In this document: piece after piece, positions 37,593 through 47,422 of the stretch
Position numbering within the stretch: the first letter of the stretch is position 1
Layout of the letters: each line of letters opens with the position of its first letter
NCBI RefSeq assembly: GCF_029504655.1
Contig: NZ_JAQFIL010000001.1
Location: 2,547,001 to 2,611,000 of the forward strand
Origin: Catalinimonas alkaloidigena
GTDB taxonomy: Bacteria; Bacteroidota; Bacteroidia; Cytophagales; Cyclobacteriaceae
Direction: 5' to 3'
DNA: 64,000 nt
The notes under the pieces: generated by a model
What the model was told of the DNA's origin: nothing
Database searches by the model: none
What the model saw: the letters and a program-made list of their open reading frames with translations, nothing else
Made by a program: the position numbers and the translations under genes

Positions 37593-40500
37593 TCTTTATT
37601 AGATTATATATTGCAATTTTTTTGTGTTTTTTTTCCTATGCGCTGATGGGGCAAAATAGGGATGAACAGTCAATAACTAACTCAAGAAGTATTACCCTGC
37701 ACTCAGCCGTAGATTCTGTCAGGCTGGATAGCCTTTCCATAGTACCGGGTTCTTTGCAAATTTTAGCAGGTGATCAAATACTGGATAATGCCTCATATCA
37801 TTACGATTACAATACCCATTATCTGCATTTTCATCCTGATGCATTACCAAATGAAGTGACAACAATTCATTACCGGCTACTTCCTTTTTCATTACGACAG
37901 ACACATGCTCATAAAGATATTTCTATTTATGATTCGACCGCATTTTTCAGGGATGCAGTTGATCATGGAAGCTATAATCTGTTGGGACGGGAAGAACTAT
38001 TTAAAACACCTAAGCTGTACAAAAGTGGTAGTATCAGCCGTGGAATTTCTATTGGAAACCGACAAAATGTTTTTCTTAACTCCTCACTAAATCTTCAAAT
38101 AGAAGGTGAGCTCACCGATGAGCTTTTGATACGAGCCTCCATCACTGATCAAAACATACCGGTACAGCCGGAAGGAAATACCCAGCAGTTACAAGATTTT
38201 GATAATGTCTATCTGGAATTGTATAATGACGACTTTTCGTTGCTTGCCGGAGATATTGTACTTCAGCAAAGTGGAAATCAATGGCTAGGTAATAGCAGGG
38301 TAGGTAATGCTTTGAATACCACCCAAAAGGCCCCTTATTTTTTGCGCTATCGTAGAAATGTTCAGGGAGGAAGACTAACAAATAATTATTCGTTTTCAGA
38401 AAATAGTAATGCTGAAACTGAGGTTGGCTTTGCTATTTCCAAAGGTAAATTTACGTCAGTCAATCTGAATATACAGGAAGGCGTACAAGGGCCTTACCAA
38501 ATCAATTCCCCTGAAAACAGAAATACTGTCAATGGAAACAATCAGTTGATGGCCGCATACTTCATCATAGCAAATAGCGAAAAAGTTTACCTTGATGGTA
38601 GACTGTTAGAAAGAGGATATAACAAAGATTATACAATAAACTACAACTTAAGTGAAATAACCTTTACCAGCAGAGTGCTGCTTACCCGATATTCCAGAGT
38701 TTATATAGATTACGAGTATGCAGACAGGAGCTTCAGTAGAAGTGTTGTTACTGCCAATCATCGGCAGAATTTTAAACGCTTTAGTTTTTATGTATCCTAT
38801 TTTCGCGAAAAAGACAATTCCAATCAGGCTCTCGGTTTTACATTAAGTGAAGAGGATAAAAATGGTTTGCGTAAGGCAGGAGACCAGACTAACAATGCAT
38901 TTGTCCCGGCAGTTGACTCAGCTATTCATTTTCAACAACAGCCTCAATATCAAACGAATAGAAATGCCGAAGTTCCGGGAGTGGGCAATCTTTATCAGAT
39001 CTTCTATAACAGATTGGATACTGTGGTGAATGGTACAAACTACCAGATATATGAATTTTCTGGTAAAGAAGGAGATTTTAAAGTCGATTTTAGCTTTGTG
39101 GGTGAGGGCAAAGGAAACTACGTACTTGCTGGCTCAGCTGTGAACAGTAAGGTTTATGAGTGGGTTCCGCCTGTAGATGGTGTACAAGCAGGAAGCTATG
39201 CACCAGTTCGTTTAGTGGTAGCTCCTCAGACGCAACATATGCTCGTGTTCGGTACCGAAACTGAATTAAGCAAAAAAGATCAGTTGAAGGTAGAAGCAGC
39301 ATTTTCTAAAAATGATATCAACACGCTTTCACATCTGGATGCTGAAGACAATCATGGGAGAGGAATTTTTATTCAATATTCGGGAGATGATAGAAAGTTA
39401 TTTGAGACCGACTATCATTGGGGAAGTAGCATTAGTTATGAGTATAGGCAAAAGTTCTTCAAGGAAATAGACCCTTATCGGACTATAGAGTTTGAGAGGG
39501 ACTGGACGCTTAATACAGTTGGTTTTTCAGATACCTCTTCCCTTTATGATGATCACAATTTTACATCCAGAATATTTATTGAGAAAGATGCGCTAAATCA
39601 ATTTTCATATCAGTGGTTCGCAAGAAATAATGGGGAAGCACTTGCAGGAATCCAGCACCGATCTACTGCAAATAAATCCTTGGGTGATTTTCAGTTTAGA
39701 GGGCAGGCTTTTTTCTTACAGAGCAATCAATATGATAAAAAATCCCAGTGGGATAGGTGGTCGCTTGATGTACATCATAGAGGAAAATACATACAGCCGG
39801 GTTACAGATACAGTGTAGATAAGAATCAGCAACACTTCCAGGAAGATGATTCAGTAGTTTTCTCATCAATGAATTTTGAAGAACATCTTTTCTACATCAG
39901 AAATGCAGACAGCCTGAAAGGTACATTTCAACTGGAATACAGCCTCAGAAAAGATTTTTTGCCTTATCAAGGTAAGCTATTTCAATCTGATCTGGCACAA
40001 ACCCTCACAGCCTCGACAGATTTACCCTTGAACGAAAAGCATCAAGTCAGTATGCAATTGGCTTATCGTCAACTTGATATGAGAAACGACTCTTTATTCG
40101 TAGAAAGTAACATTAGCGGAGGTACTCTGGAAAGCAATACACTGATGGGGCAGTTAAATTGGTCAGGCTCAATGGCTGATGGTGCAATCCATACGGACTT
40201 AAATTACAGTCTGGCGAATGGGAGAGAGCCTAAAAGAGAGTTCGTGTATATAAGAGTACCCGTGGGTGAGGGGGCGTATACCTGGAGAGATGATAATGGA
40301 AATGGAATAGAAGAAATTGATGAGTTTTACGAAGCACGCTACTTTGACGAGCGAAATTACATGAGGGTTTTTATTCCTACTAACGAATTTATATTGGCTT
40401 ATACCAACAACTTTAATTTTCAACTAAACATGACGCCCCCGCTTAACTGGTTAGAAAAAGGAGGCGTAAAAAGCTGGTTAGGAAGATTCTCTACGATTAC

Positions 40501-41257
40501 CGCCTGGAGTATAGATAAGCGAATCAATGCGGAAAGTATCACCCAAAGAGTGATACCCTGGTTAGATGCTGAAGATGAAAGTTTACTCTCTATACGCGAA
40601 AACTTACGCACTACGCTTTTTTTTAACCGTAGGGAAACATCTTTTGGCGCTGAACTAGGTTTTAGGAATCAAAGAAGAAAACAGCTCTTAAATGGAGGCT
40701 TTGAAGAGAGAATCAAGCAAGCTGTACTCATAGGCACAAGATGGAATATTAACCGTCAATGGGGATTCAAGTGGCAGGGAGAAAAAGGCAGCGAGGTTCA
40801 GAAATTACAACTCACCCAACAAAATAACAGAAATTTCAATATCAATTTTTTTCAAATATGGCCAGAAATATCATGGCAAGCCGATATGAAAACTCGAGTC
40901 TCAGCCAAGTACACCTACATTAATAAGCAAAATCAGGCAAGCAGCATGCATGAAGAGGGCGATGATCATGCAGTGCATCATACTATTGGCCTGGATTTTC
41001 GACACACACAGCTAATGAAACATAATATTAATGCCAGTATTGAATACATTGATATCCATTATGACGGTGAAATAAATTCAGCTCTTGCATACGAAATGTT
41101 AGACGGACTAAATAGCGGATCAAATGTGAGATGGACAATAAACTGGCAACAATATGTTTTAGAAGGACTTCAATTGGTACTTAATTACTATGGAAGAAAG
41201 TCTGAAGAAAAGCCAAGCATCCACTCCGGAAGTGTCATGCTTAGAGCTTTATTTTAA
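37589..41257 (+). CDS. Giant beta-rich outer-membrane or surface protein, unknown function
   Basis: A 1222-residue protein with an N-terminal signal peptide ending at 'LMGQ' (about 1-22). The rest is rich in alternating aromatic/polar strands, typical of outer-membrane barrels or surface beta-proteins of Bacteroidota. Visible conserved-looking segments are 'SGSISRGISIGNRQ', 'RYSRVYIDYEYADRSFSR' and 'TWRDDNGNGIEEIDEFYEA'. The last has an EF-hand-like loop (DDNGNGIEEIDE). The start overlaps the kinase stop by four bases, so the two are probably translated together. No named family is recognised. Confidence 0.65.
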   Translation: MIFIRLYIAIFLCFFSYALMGQNRDEQSITNSRSITLHSAVDSVRLDSLSIVPGSLQILAGDQILDNASYHYDYNTHYLHFHPDALPNEVTTIHYRLLPFSLRQTHAHKDISIYDSTAFFRDAVDHGSYNLLGREELFKTPKLYKSGSISRGISIGNRQNVFLNSSLNLQIEGELTDELLIRASITDQNIPVQPEGNTQQLQDFDNVYLELYNDDFSLLAGDIVLQQSGNQWLGNSRVGNALNTTQKAPYFLRYRRNVQGGRLTNNYSFSENSNAETEVGFAISKGKFTSVNLNIQEGVQGPYQINSPENRNTVNGNNQLMAAYFIIANSEKVYLDGRLLERGYNKDYTINYNLSEITFTSRVLLTRYSRVYIDYEYADRSFSRSVVTANHRQNFKRFSFYVSYFREKDNSNQALGFTLSEEDKNGLRKAGDQTNNAFVPAVDSAIHFQQQPQYQTNRNAEVPGVGNLYQIFYNRLDTVVNGTNYQIYEFSGKEGDFKVDFSFVGEGKGNYVLAGSAVNSKVYEWVPPVDGVQAGSYAPVRLVVAPQTQHMLVFGTETELSKKDQLKVEAAFSKNDINTLSHLDAEDNHGRGIFIQYSGDDRKLFETDYHWGSSISYEYRQKFFKEIDPYRTIEFERDWTLNTVGFSDTSSLYDDHNFTSRIFIEKDALNQFSYQWFARNNGEALAGIQHRSTANKSLGDFQFRGQAFFLQSNQYDKKSQWDRWSLDVHHRGKYIQPGYRYSVDKNQQHFQEDDSVVFSSMNFEEHLFYIRNADSLKGTFQLEYSLRKDFLPYQGKLFQSDLAQTLTASTDLPLNEKHQVSMQLAYRQLDMRNDSLFVESNISGGTLESNTLMGQLNWSGSMADGAIHTDLNYSLANGREPKREFVYIRVPVGEGAYTWRDDNGNGIEEIDEFYEARYFDERNYMRVFIPTNEFILAYTNNFNFQLNMTPPLNWLEKGGVKSWLGRFSTITAWSIDKRINAESITQRVIPWLDAEDESLLSIRENLRTTLFFNRRETSFGAELGFRNQRRKQLLNGGFEERIKQAVLIGTRWNINRQWGFKWQGEKGSEVQKLQLTQQNNRNFNINFFQIWPEISWQADMKTRVSAKYTYINKQNQASSMHEEGDDHAVHHTIGLDFRHTQLMKHNINASIEYIDIHYDGEINSALAYEMLDGLNSGSNVRWTINWQQYVLEGLQLVLNYYGRKSEEKPSIHSGSVMLRALF

Positions 41258-41475
41258 ATTTTGCGCTATTCCAAGCCTCTTTTTTTGTAGAAATAATCTC
41301 TTGTGAATAAAAAAATACACCTGGAATCGTAGAAAAAATCATTAATATTTTTTTAATATTCTACAAACTCACGCTGCGAATCTACAAATACGTAAACCAG
41401 AACTCTTTATGTTTCGTTTAAAGTTGTATAGCTAAACATTAAACAAATTTTTTAATTAGCCATAATCTATTTTCA

Positions 41476-43809
41476 ATGTATAAATATAGTTTTACTTTTT
41501 TATTCCTCTTTTGTAGCATTTCGCTCTTGGCACAAGATAAATATCGCGTAGTAGGTACTGTGGTTGATGAAGATAATGATGAAGCCGTAGCCTATGCACA
41601 AGTGGCTTTATATGAACCGGGCAGTAGTTCACCCTATGCAGGCGGTATTACACAGGACAATGGTAAGTTCATGATTCAGGCTGAAGAAGGTCAATATGAA
41701 CTGAAAGTCATTTTTGTTGGGTATGAGGAAAAGAGACTCACTGATATTGTGGTAGAAGACTCACCAGTCAAATTAGGGAATATTATTTTGAGTGCAGATG
41801 CAAAACAGCTTGAGGAAGTTGTAATTGAAAGTAATAAAATACGTCGTCCTGTTTCAACTGACTTAGAGGGGTTAAACATCAGACCAGATCAAACCCTATC
41901 CAATGTCGGAGGTAGTTTGCTGGATGTACTGAGAAATACTCCTTCTGTAAATGTAAGTCAGGACGGTACAGTATCAATCAGAGGGAGTAGTGGTACCAAT
42001 GTGTTGATAGACGGAAGAAACTCTGCCCTAGCCTCTGACCTTGAGCAGATCCCCGCCAGTGCTATTGATCAGGTTAAAATCGTAAACAATCCTAATGCAA
42101 AATATGATGCCGAAGGAGCAGGGGGAGTAATTAATATTCAGCTGAAAAGAGGAAAGGACCAAGGGACTAATGGTAAGGCTGAAGTCACTTTGGGCACAAG
42201 ATATAGGCTTAATACTAACCTGAGATTGAACCATAAAACTACTGACTACAATGTGTACGGGGGATACAGTTTCCGCAGTTGGCCTAGAGTAGGTCGTTCT
42301 CAGACTACCAGATTAACTTTTGACGATAATCAAAGACTAGAGCAGTACAGCGACCGTGAGAGTCAGGATAAAGAGCATACTATTAATATCGGTGGCGACT
42401 ATTTCTTAGGGAAAAATAAAATCAGCTACGAAGGAGCTTTCAACATGGAAGATGAAAGCGATTTTGAGAATAATTTCACACAGGTTTTTGACACTGAAAC
42501 AGGGAATACGCTACTGGAATATAACCGTCAAAACAGAGAGACAGAAGATAATTTTTCAATGGATAATGCCCTGATTTATGAACGCTTGTTTGATCAGAAA
42601 GGAAAGGAATTTAGATTTTCTATCAGCCATTCTTTCAGAGACCAGTTAGAAAACCAGGATATTAGTGTGTTTCGTGGAACAGTTGATCCTGAAGGTGAAG
42701 TGCCTAATGGTGAAGAACGTTCATTAAATGATGAATACAGAAAGACTATTGTAGCGCAGGCTGACTATGTACAACCTCTGGGTGAAGGAAAGCTGGAAGC
42801 GGGCTTAAAGTCTACCTATCGCTCATTTGATAATGATTACCTATACGAAGTATTAGATCAGAATACTGGTGAATGGGTCAATCAGGAGACCGTAAGTAAC
42901 CGGTTCCTATATCAGGATCAGATTCATGCAGCTTATGCAATATACTCACGGAGTTTTGACAAATTAGATATCTCACTTGGTTCAAGATTGGAACAAACCA
43001 TCGTGGATACAAAACTGTATAATACGGGTGAAGAAAACGAACAGCAGTACCTGAATTTATTCCCTAGTTTACAGACACTTTACAATATTAATGATCTGAA
43101 CTCTATTAAATTCACCTATAGCAGAAGAATAGATCGTCCGAATGGTTGGAGGTTGAATCCTTTTCCTGATATTTCCGACTCATTGAATGTAAGAATAGGT
43201 AATCCTAACTTACAGCCAGAGTTCATTCACTCTATAGAGTTAGGGCATATGGTACGTTTTGAGAGCGTAGATATTACCTCTAACCTTTTCTATCGTCATG
43301 TTGATGGGCAGGTAGACTATATTGTCAGAATTGAGGATGGTATATCGTATCGTCAGCCTGCTAACCTGAATACAAGTCAGACTTACGGTTTTGAATTGAT
43401 TACAACATCTCAAATTACGCCCTGGTGGAATGTCAACGCAAGTTACTCAATTTTCCAGACAGAGGTAGATGGTAGTAATTTGGGGACAGACCTTACGAAC
43501 AGTGGACTTTCCTGGAATGCTAAACTAACGACAGATGTAAATCTTCCCTATGGTGTGGATTTTCAACTGACTGGTAATTATACGGCCCCTGAAATAGAAG
43601 CACAGGGTAAAGATCTTGCACGTTACTATGCAGATATAAGCTTACAGAAATCACTTTTAAGTGACAAAGCTAATCTCAGTGTAACTTTAAGAGATGTATT
43701 TGATACAAGAAGATTCGCTGGAGAGAATTATGGCGAAAGTTTCAGACAAAGTTTTGAATACAAAAGGGAATCCAGAATTCTTCTGGTAAGTCTTGGTTAT
43801 AATTTTTAA
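41476..43809 (+). CDS. TonB-dependent-receptor-like outer-membrane barrel with carboxypeptidase-like N-terminal domain
   Basis: A 777-residue protein. The signal peptide (about 1-19) is followed by a CarboxypepD_reg-like domain ('YRVVGTVVDEDNDEAVAYAQVAL', about 22-44), a plug domain (about 125-220, with 'VLRNTPSVNVSQDGTVSIRGSSG') and a barrel of the OMP_b-brl_3 type. It ends in an aromatic 'LVSLGYNF', the outer-membrane insertion signal. The substrate is unknown. It lacks a SusD-type neighbour, so a non-glycan substrate or surface role is possible. A clear terminator follows. Confidence 0.88.
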   Translation: MYKYSFTFLFLFCSISLLAQDKYRVVGTVVDEDNDEAVAYAQVALYEPGSSSPYAGGITQDNGKFMIQAEEGQYELKVIFVGYEEKRLTDIVVEDSPVKLGNIILSADAKQLEEVVIESNKIRRPVSTDLEGLNIRPDQTLSNVGGSLLDVLRNTPSVNVSQDGTVSIRGSSGTNVLIDGRNSALASDLEQIPASAIDQVKIVNNPNAKYDAEGAGGVINIQLKRGKDQGTNGKAEVTLGTRYRLNTNLRLNHKTTDYNVYGGYSFRSWPRVGRSQTTRLTFDDNQRLEQYSDRESQDKEHTINIGGDYFLGKNKISYEGAFNMEDESDFENNFTQVFDTETGNTLLEYNRQNRETEDNFSMDNALIYERLFDQKGKEFRFSISHSFRDQLENQDISVFRGTVDPEGEVPNGEERSLNDEYRKTIVAQADYVQPLGEGKLEAGLKSTYRSFDNDYLYEVLDQNTGEWVNQETVSNRFLYQDQIHAAYAIYSRSFDKLDISLGSRLEQTIVDTKLYNTGEENEQQYLNLFPSLQTLYNINDLNSIKFTYSRRIDRPNGWRLNPFPDISDSLNVRIGNPNLQPEFIHSIELGHMVRFESVDITSNLFYRHVDGQVDYIVRIEDGISYRQPANLNTSQTYGFELITTSQITPWWNVNASYSIFQTEVDGSNLGTDLTNSGLSWNAKLTTDVNLPYGVDFQLTGNYTAPEIEAQGKDLARYYADISLQKSLLSDKANLSVTLRDVFDTRRFAGENYGESFRQSFEYKRESRILLVSLGYNF

Positions 43810-43836
43810 AGAAATTTGATTCATAATAGATAGTAT

Positions 43837-43862
43837 AAAGCTGCTTGAAAAGGCAGCTTTTT
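43837..43862 (+). terminator. Intrinsic terminator after the TonB-receptor-like gene
   Basis: AAAGCTGC (43837-43844) pairs with GCAGCTTT (43853-43860) around an eight-base loop, and the T-run reaches 43862. Confidence 0.8.
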
Positions 43863-44402
43863 CTATTTATATGTATAATAATAAGTGTATATACATATAT
43901 GCCTGCCGTTAGTGAGTGATTTTGGGATTTGAAGAGATCTTCAAGTATGTTATGTACAAAATTAGCGTAAATTCTGATACAGGATAATGAGAAAGTTATA
44001 TCTACTTAAGTATTATATGGCTTGCTATTACCAGAAAAAGCTCAGGTGTTTTTTTAATTGATTGAAACTAATACTCATTTTTTTTAGTGTATTTTGTTGA
44101 AATGACAAAAGCAAGTTTGATAAATGTGATTCTTTAACTACTTCAATGTTATTTCAGGTACTCATAATCTAAGCATCATATCTACCTTTTGAGGGTGTAA
44201 TTATTTTACTTTTTTTGAACAAAATCATAATTATTAACGTATTTATAGTGTTATTTTTGTCATTTTTATCTTATATTAATGTACTGAGATATTTTTTTTA
44301 CTTCTTTTTAAGTGTTTACACTTCAGGTGCGCATCATTTAATTAGCTTGTGTAATGGTAACTTAAGTATTTGTTCAATCGGGTGGTATAAACAGTAAATA
44401 AT
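43863..44402. other. Long AT-rich non-coding spacer with an inverted repeat
   Basis: About 540 bases. TATATGTATA (43868-43877) and TATACATATA (43890-43899) form a 10-bp AT-only-plus-one hairpin just after the terminator. A short frame at 44215-44397 starting with TTG would encode a hydrophobic peptide, but its composition follows from the T-rich sequence and I do not call it. Otherwise no promoter or RNA is recognised. Confidence 0.4.
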
Positions 44403-44852
44403 ATGCATAGAATTATCAATAGTTTGGCAGTAGCTGAGTATAACAGAAATCTAAAAGCAGTAGAGATTAATTTTAATGGACAGGGTCCTTCCCATCTTTA
44501 TCACGATACTATGGATATTGCTATGAATATTGCCATGATCCATCAGATTAACTCCTGGCTATTCATAAAAGATGATTTTACTGACATCAGCCATAATGCA
44601 TTTATTGCTTTTGTGAAAAAGTGGTCAAAAAAGGCTAGTGAGATGTATGAAGCCAATTCTATGAATTATTTATGTAAAGTTGCTCTGATTACATCAGCAG
44701 AATCCCATTTGTACCTCCTTTCGGAGCATGAGTGGCTGCAGGATTCAAGAAAAATATTTAAAAACCTCCATATCAAACTATTTACCGAACGCGAGCCTGC
44801 TAAGAAGTTTTTAAACAATGATTACTCCACCAGAGTATTAATAGAGTCATGA
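44403..44852 (+). CDS. STAS/SpoIIAA-like small protein
   Basis: A 149-residue soluble alpha/beta protein. The plan matches the tandem pair at 9796-10564: a beta strand ('WLFIKDDFTDIS') and a helix, a central strand ('KVALITSAES'), and an ending of strand then helix ('IKLFTEREPAKKFLNN'). Similar short proteins in this group are usually encoded near signalling genes. Nearby signalling genes begin only at 50105, so no partner is obvious. No signal peptide or membrane segment is seen. Confidence 0.6.
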   Translation: MHRIINSLAVAEYNRNLKAVEINFNGQGPSHLYHDTMDIAMNIAMIHQINSWLFIKDDFTDISHNAFIAFVKKWSKKASEMYEANSMNYLCKVALITSAESHLYLLSEHEWLQDSRKIFKNLHIKLFTEREPAKKFLNNDYSTRVLIES

Positions 44853-44909
44853 CTTGAGTAGGTCATTCTTTGATTTTTTTACCTTTTGTTAACCCAAATT
44901 TTTTATAAC

Positions 44910-45086
44910 ATGAATACACTAAATAACTATGATGACCTCATTCTTTGGAAACGAAGATTAGATGAGTGGAAGACTAAGGTAATAGAGCAACAACATTTTC
45001 ATGAAAACGTGAGCTCTCATCTCAAACATGTATACAGTCGGGCCGAAAAGCATACCAAATCAGAAGTTCTAGCTACAGACCGCTAA
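44910..45086 (+). CDS. Small charged protein, unknown
   Basis: A 58-residue helical, charged protein ('NYDDLILWKRRLDEWKTKVIEQQHFHENVSSHLKHVYSRAE' in outline), likely a coiled segment. The ATG at 44910 is chosen. It follows the STAS-like gene by 57 bases in the same direction and overlaps the end of the GH1 gene by 14 bases on the other strand. Its composition looks coding, but no family is recognised. Confidence 0.5.
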   Translation: MNTLNNYDDLILWKRRLDEWKTKVIEQQHFHENVSSHLKHVYSRAEKHTKSEVLATDR

Positions 45087-46407
45087 CAAACTTACTGTAC
45101 CACCTGCCTGAACTCTTAATGGTACGTTTTTGAGTAGAGTGATCTACATGAACCAATCCAAAGGTAGGCTGGTACCCCTCGGCCCATTCAAAATTATCCG
45201 TTAAAGTCCACACAAAGTATCCGGCCAGCGGGACTCCTTCTTGCTTTGCCCGAAGACATTGGGCAATGTACTGCTTAAGATAATGCTTTCGTTGAGGGTC
45301 CTCAATCTTACCATTTCGCCAGAAGTCCTTAAATGCTGCCCCGTTTTCAGTGATGATGATTTTATCCAGATTGTATCTTTGATGAAACAATTTCAGAATG
45401 TGATAAATTGATTCAGGATATACTTCCCATCGCATGAGGGTTGTCGGAACCCGTCTTTTTTCAGCATCTACCTGGCGGGCGTGGATATAGGGAGTAAAGA
45501 ATGAGTGACGAATGATTTCACGGGTATAGTTTTGTAGACCTATGAAGTCAAATTCAAACTGAAGGGCTATTTCATCATCGGGGCGCATATACTTTTCTAT
45601 GCGGTGAAGCGAATGAAAGTAATCTACTGGATAGCCTAAACCTAAGGCCGGTTCAATGAATAACCTGTTGAGTAGAGCATCCACTCTACGCGTAGCACTT
45701 AAATCTTTATGGTGATTAGACATCGGCTCTACCATTGTACAAGAGAATGTTGTACCGATTTCCGCTTTAGGGAGGTTTGACCTTAACACGCGTCCTCCTG
45801 CCGCCTGGCACATGGCTGCATGATGAACAGTTGAAAGAAAGGGTAACAATCCCTGCATGCCTGGAGCATGTATTCCTAAAAAGTATCCTGCTCCCGTAAA
45901 AACCAATGGCTCATTAAGCACCATCCAGTGATTAACCTGATCGCCATACGCTCTGCTACAGGTATCCACAAAATCTGAGAACCAGCCAATGATATCACGA
46001 TTGGTCCACCCCCCTTTATGGCTAAGCGCAAGCGGTAAGTCCCAATGGTATAAGGTTATCCAGGGCGTGATATCATTTTCCAAACAGCTATCAATCACTC
46101 TTTTGTAAAAATCCAGTCCTTTTTGATTTACTGTACCTGAACCCTCAGGAAAAATACGAGGCCATGAAATTGAAAAACGAAAATTATCTATGCCTAATTG
46201 TTTGAGTATACCAATATCCTCAGCATAGCGATGGTAAAAGTCACAGGCAGTATTAGCATGTTGATTCTGATAGATTTTACCTTTTTCACTGACAAATTTA
46301 TCCCAGATGGATAGACCTTTGCCGTCTTTGATATAAGCGCCCTCTGTTTGGTATGCAGCTGAAGATACCCCCCAATAAAAAGAGTCACCGAAATCCTGTA
46401 CTTGCAA
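45073..46407 (-). CDS. GH1 family beta-glycosidase
   Basis: A 444-residue retaining glycosidase of family GH1 (usually beta-glucosidase or beta-galactosidase), with no signal peptide, so probably cytoplasmic. The acid/base Glu is in 'LNEP' (about 165-168) and the nucleophile Glu in 'ITENGA' (about 347-352). The N-terminal 'YWGVSSAAYQTEGAY' and the C-terminal 'WTLTDNFEWAEGY' substrate-site blocks are intact. It ends a three-gene minus-strand run with only one base before the GT gene, suggesting a glycan or glycolipid substrate made or turned over by its neighbours. Confidence 0.92.
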   Translation of the reverse strand: MQVQDFGDSFYWGVSSAAYQTEGAYIKDGKGLSIWDKFVSEKGKIYQNQHANTACDFYHRYAEDIGILKQLGIDNFRFSISWPRIFPEGSGTVNQKGLDFYKRVIDSCLENDITPWITLYHWDLPLALSHKGGWTNRDIIGWFSDFVDTCSRAYGDQVNHWMVLNEPLVFTGAGYFLGIHAPGMQGLLPFLSTVHHAAMCQAAGGRVLRSNLPKAEIGTTFSCTMVEPMSNHHKDLSATRRVDALLNRLFIEPALGLGYPVDYFHSLHRIEKYMRPDDEIALQFEFDFIGLQNYTREIIRHSFFTPYIHARQVDAEKRRVPTTLMRWEVYPESIYHILKLFHQRYNLDKIIITENGAAFKDFWRNGKIEDPQRKHYLKQYIAQCLRAKQEGVPLAGYFVWTLTDNFEWAEGYQPTFGLVHVDHSTQKRTIKSSGRWYSKFVSGL

Positions 46408-46408
46408 C

Positions 46409-47422
46409 TTAAACTGGTTTTTCTTCTGCTTTTACCCTTAAATGTTTTGTCAGAACCATATCAATGACGTCTTCAGTGATGTCTGGATAGTTGATCTCCA
46501 GCGATTTTCCATGACTTACCCACTCCTCAATTTTTGGAACCTGCTTCTTTTTTAAGTTTTTTAGGACAGGTATACCCAGCGTTTCAAGGGCTGCGGCATT
46601 ACAGTGCTGTTCATACTGGTTTTTCATGGGGATCACCATTAGTTTTTTATTAAGGTACAAAGCTTCTGCCGGGGTTTCAAAACCAGCACCACAAAGTATT
46701 CCTTTGCACGAAGCCAAACTCTTAATAAAACTTTCATTATTTATAGGCTTAATTCTCAGGTTTTTAACTTTATGTTTCTGCCGGGTGTGTTTGGAGAAAA
46801 TGTGCCATTTGACATCACTGATTTTCTTAAGCCGCTTGATCAATTTTTCATCATCGTAGGAGGGAAGGTAAACTGTATAATGGCCTTTGTCTTTAACTTC
46901 AGCTTCCCTGATCTCTTTTCGGATTACCGGAGTAAATATATTTTCGTCAAAGGCAGCGAAATGAAAGCCGTACTTCATGGCAGAAGGGGCGTATCGCTTT
47001 AGTATCATTTTACCAAAAGCATCACCCTTCTTGGGCTGGGGAGAATGAGCCGCTAAAATAGCACTTTGGTGACTAAGGCTGATGCAGGGAGCTTTTTTCA
47101 GATAAGAAGCCCAGGCTGTGACCGGTTCAAAATCATTGATGATGAGATCGTACTTCTCCACCGGAAATTGCTGTATATCTTTCCATAGCTGCCGGGTGTT
47201 TGTTTTCTTATAGGTCTCAAGCAAATCAACCCCACCAGATTTTCCAAAAATAAAGCTCATCCCTTTCATCTGATATGCGACTGGATAGGGCAGGCTGACA
47301 TCAGCCTGTATCCCGCTGATCAAAATATCCAATTCTGTTTTTTGTTGAAGGAGTGGAATGATATCTCTGGCCCTGCTCACATGTCCATTACCTGTCCCCT
47401 GGATGGCATACAATACTTTCAT
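46409..47422 (-). CDS. MurG-like (GT28-type) glycosyltransferase
   Basis: A 337-residue GT-B fold enzyme. 'YAIQGTGNGHVSRA' (5-18) is the N-terminal glycine-rich loop and 'CGAGFETPAEAL' with 'QYEQHCNA' form the C-terminal nucleotide-sugar site, as in Glyco_trans_1_3/GT28 proteins. It differs from the housekeeping MurG by length and sequence. It overlaps the LpxH-like gene by four bases. Acceptor and donor are not known; a membrane lipid acceptor is a reasonable guess given its neighbours. Confidence 0.75.
   Translation of the reverse strand: MKVLYAIQGTGNGHVSRARDIIPLLQQKTELDILISGIQADVSLPYPVAYQMKGMSFIFGKSGGVDLLETYKKTNTRQLWKDIQQFPVEKYDLIINDFEPVTAWASYLKKAPCISLSHQSAILAAHSPQPKKGDAFGKMILKRYAPSAMKYGFHFAAFDENIFTPVIRKEIREAEVKDKGHYTVYLPSYDDEKLIKRLKKISDVKWHIFSKHTRQKHKVKNLRIKPINNESFIKSLASCKGILCGAGFETPAEALYLNKKLMVIPMKNQYEQHCNAAALETLGIPVLKNLKKKQVPKIEEWVSHGKSLEINYPDITEDVIDMVLTKHLRVKAEEKPV

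Noticed and set aside
44215..44397. A TTG-started frame of 60 hydrophobic codons in the AT-rich spacer
   Set aside because: Rare start, no recognisable family, and the Phe/Ile/Leu content follows from the T-rich base composition of this spacer.
43863..44402. An RNA gene in the AT-rich spacer after the TonB-receptor-like gene
   Set aside because: Only one AT-rich inverted repeat was found, with no fold or consensus of a known RNA family.
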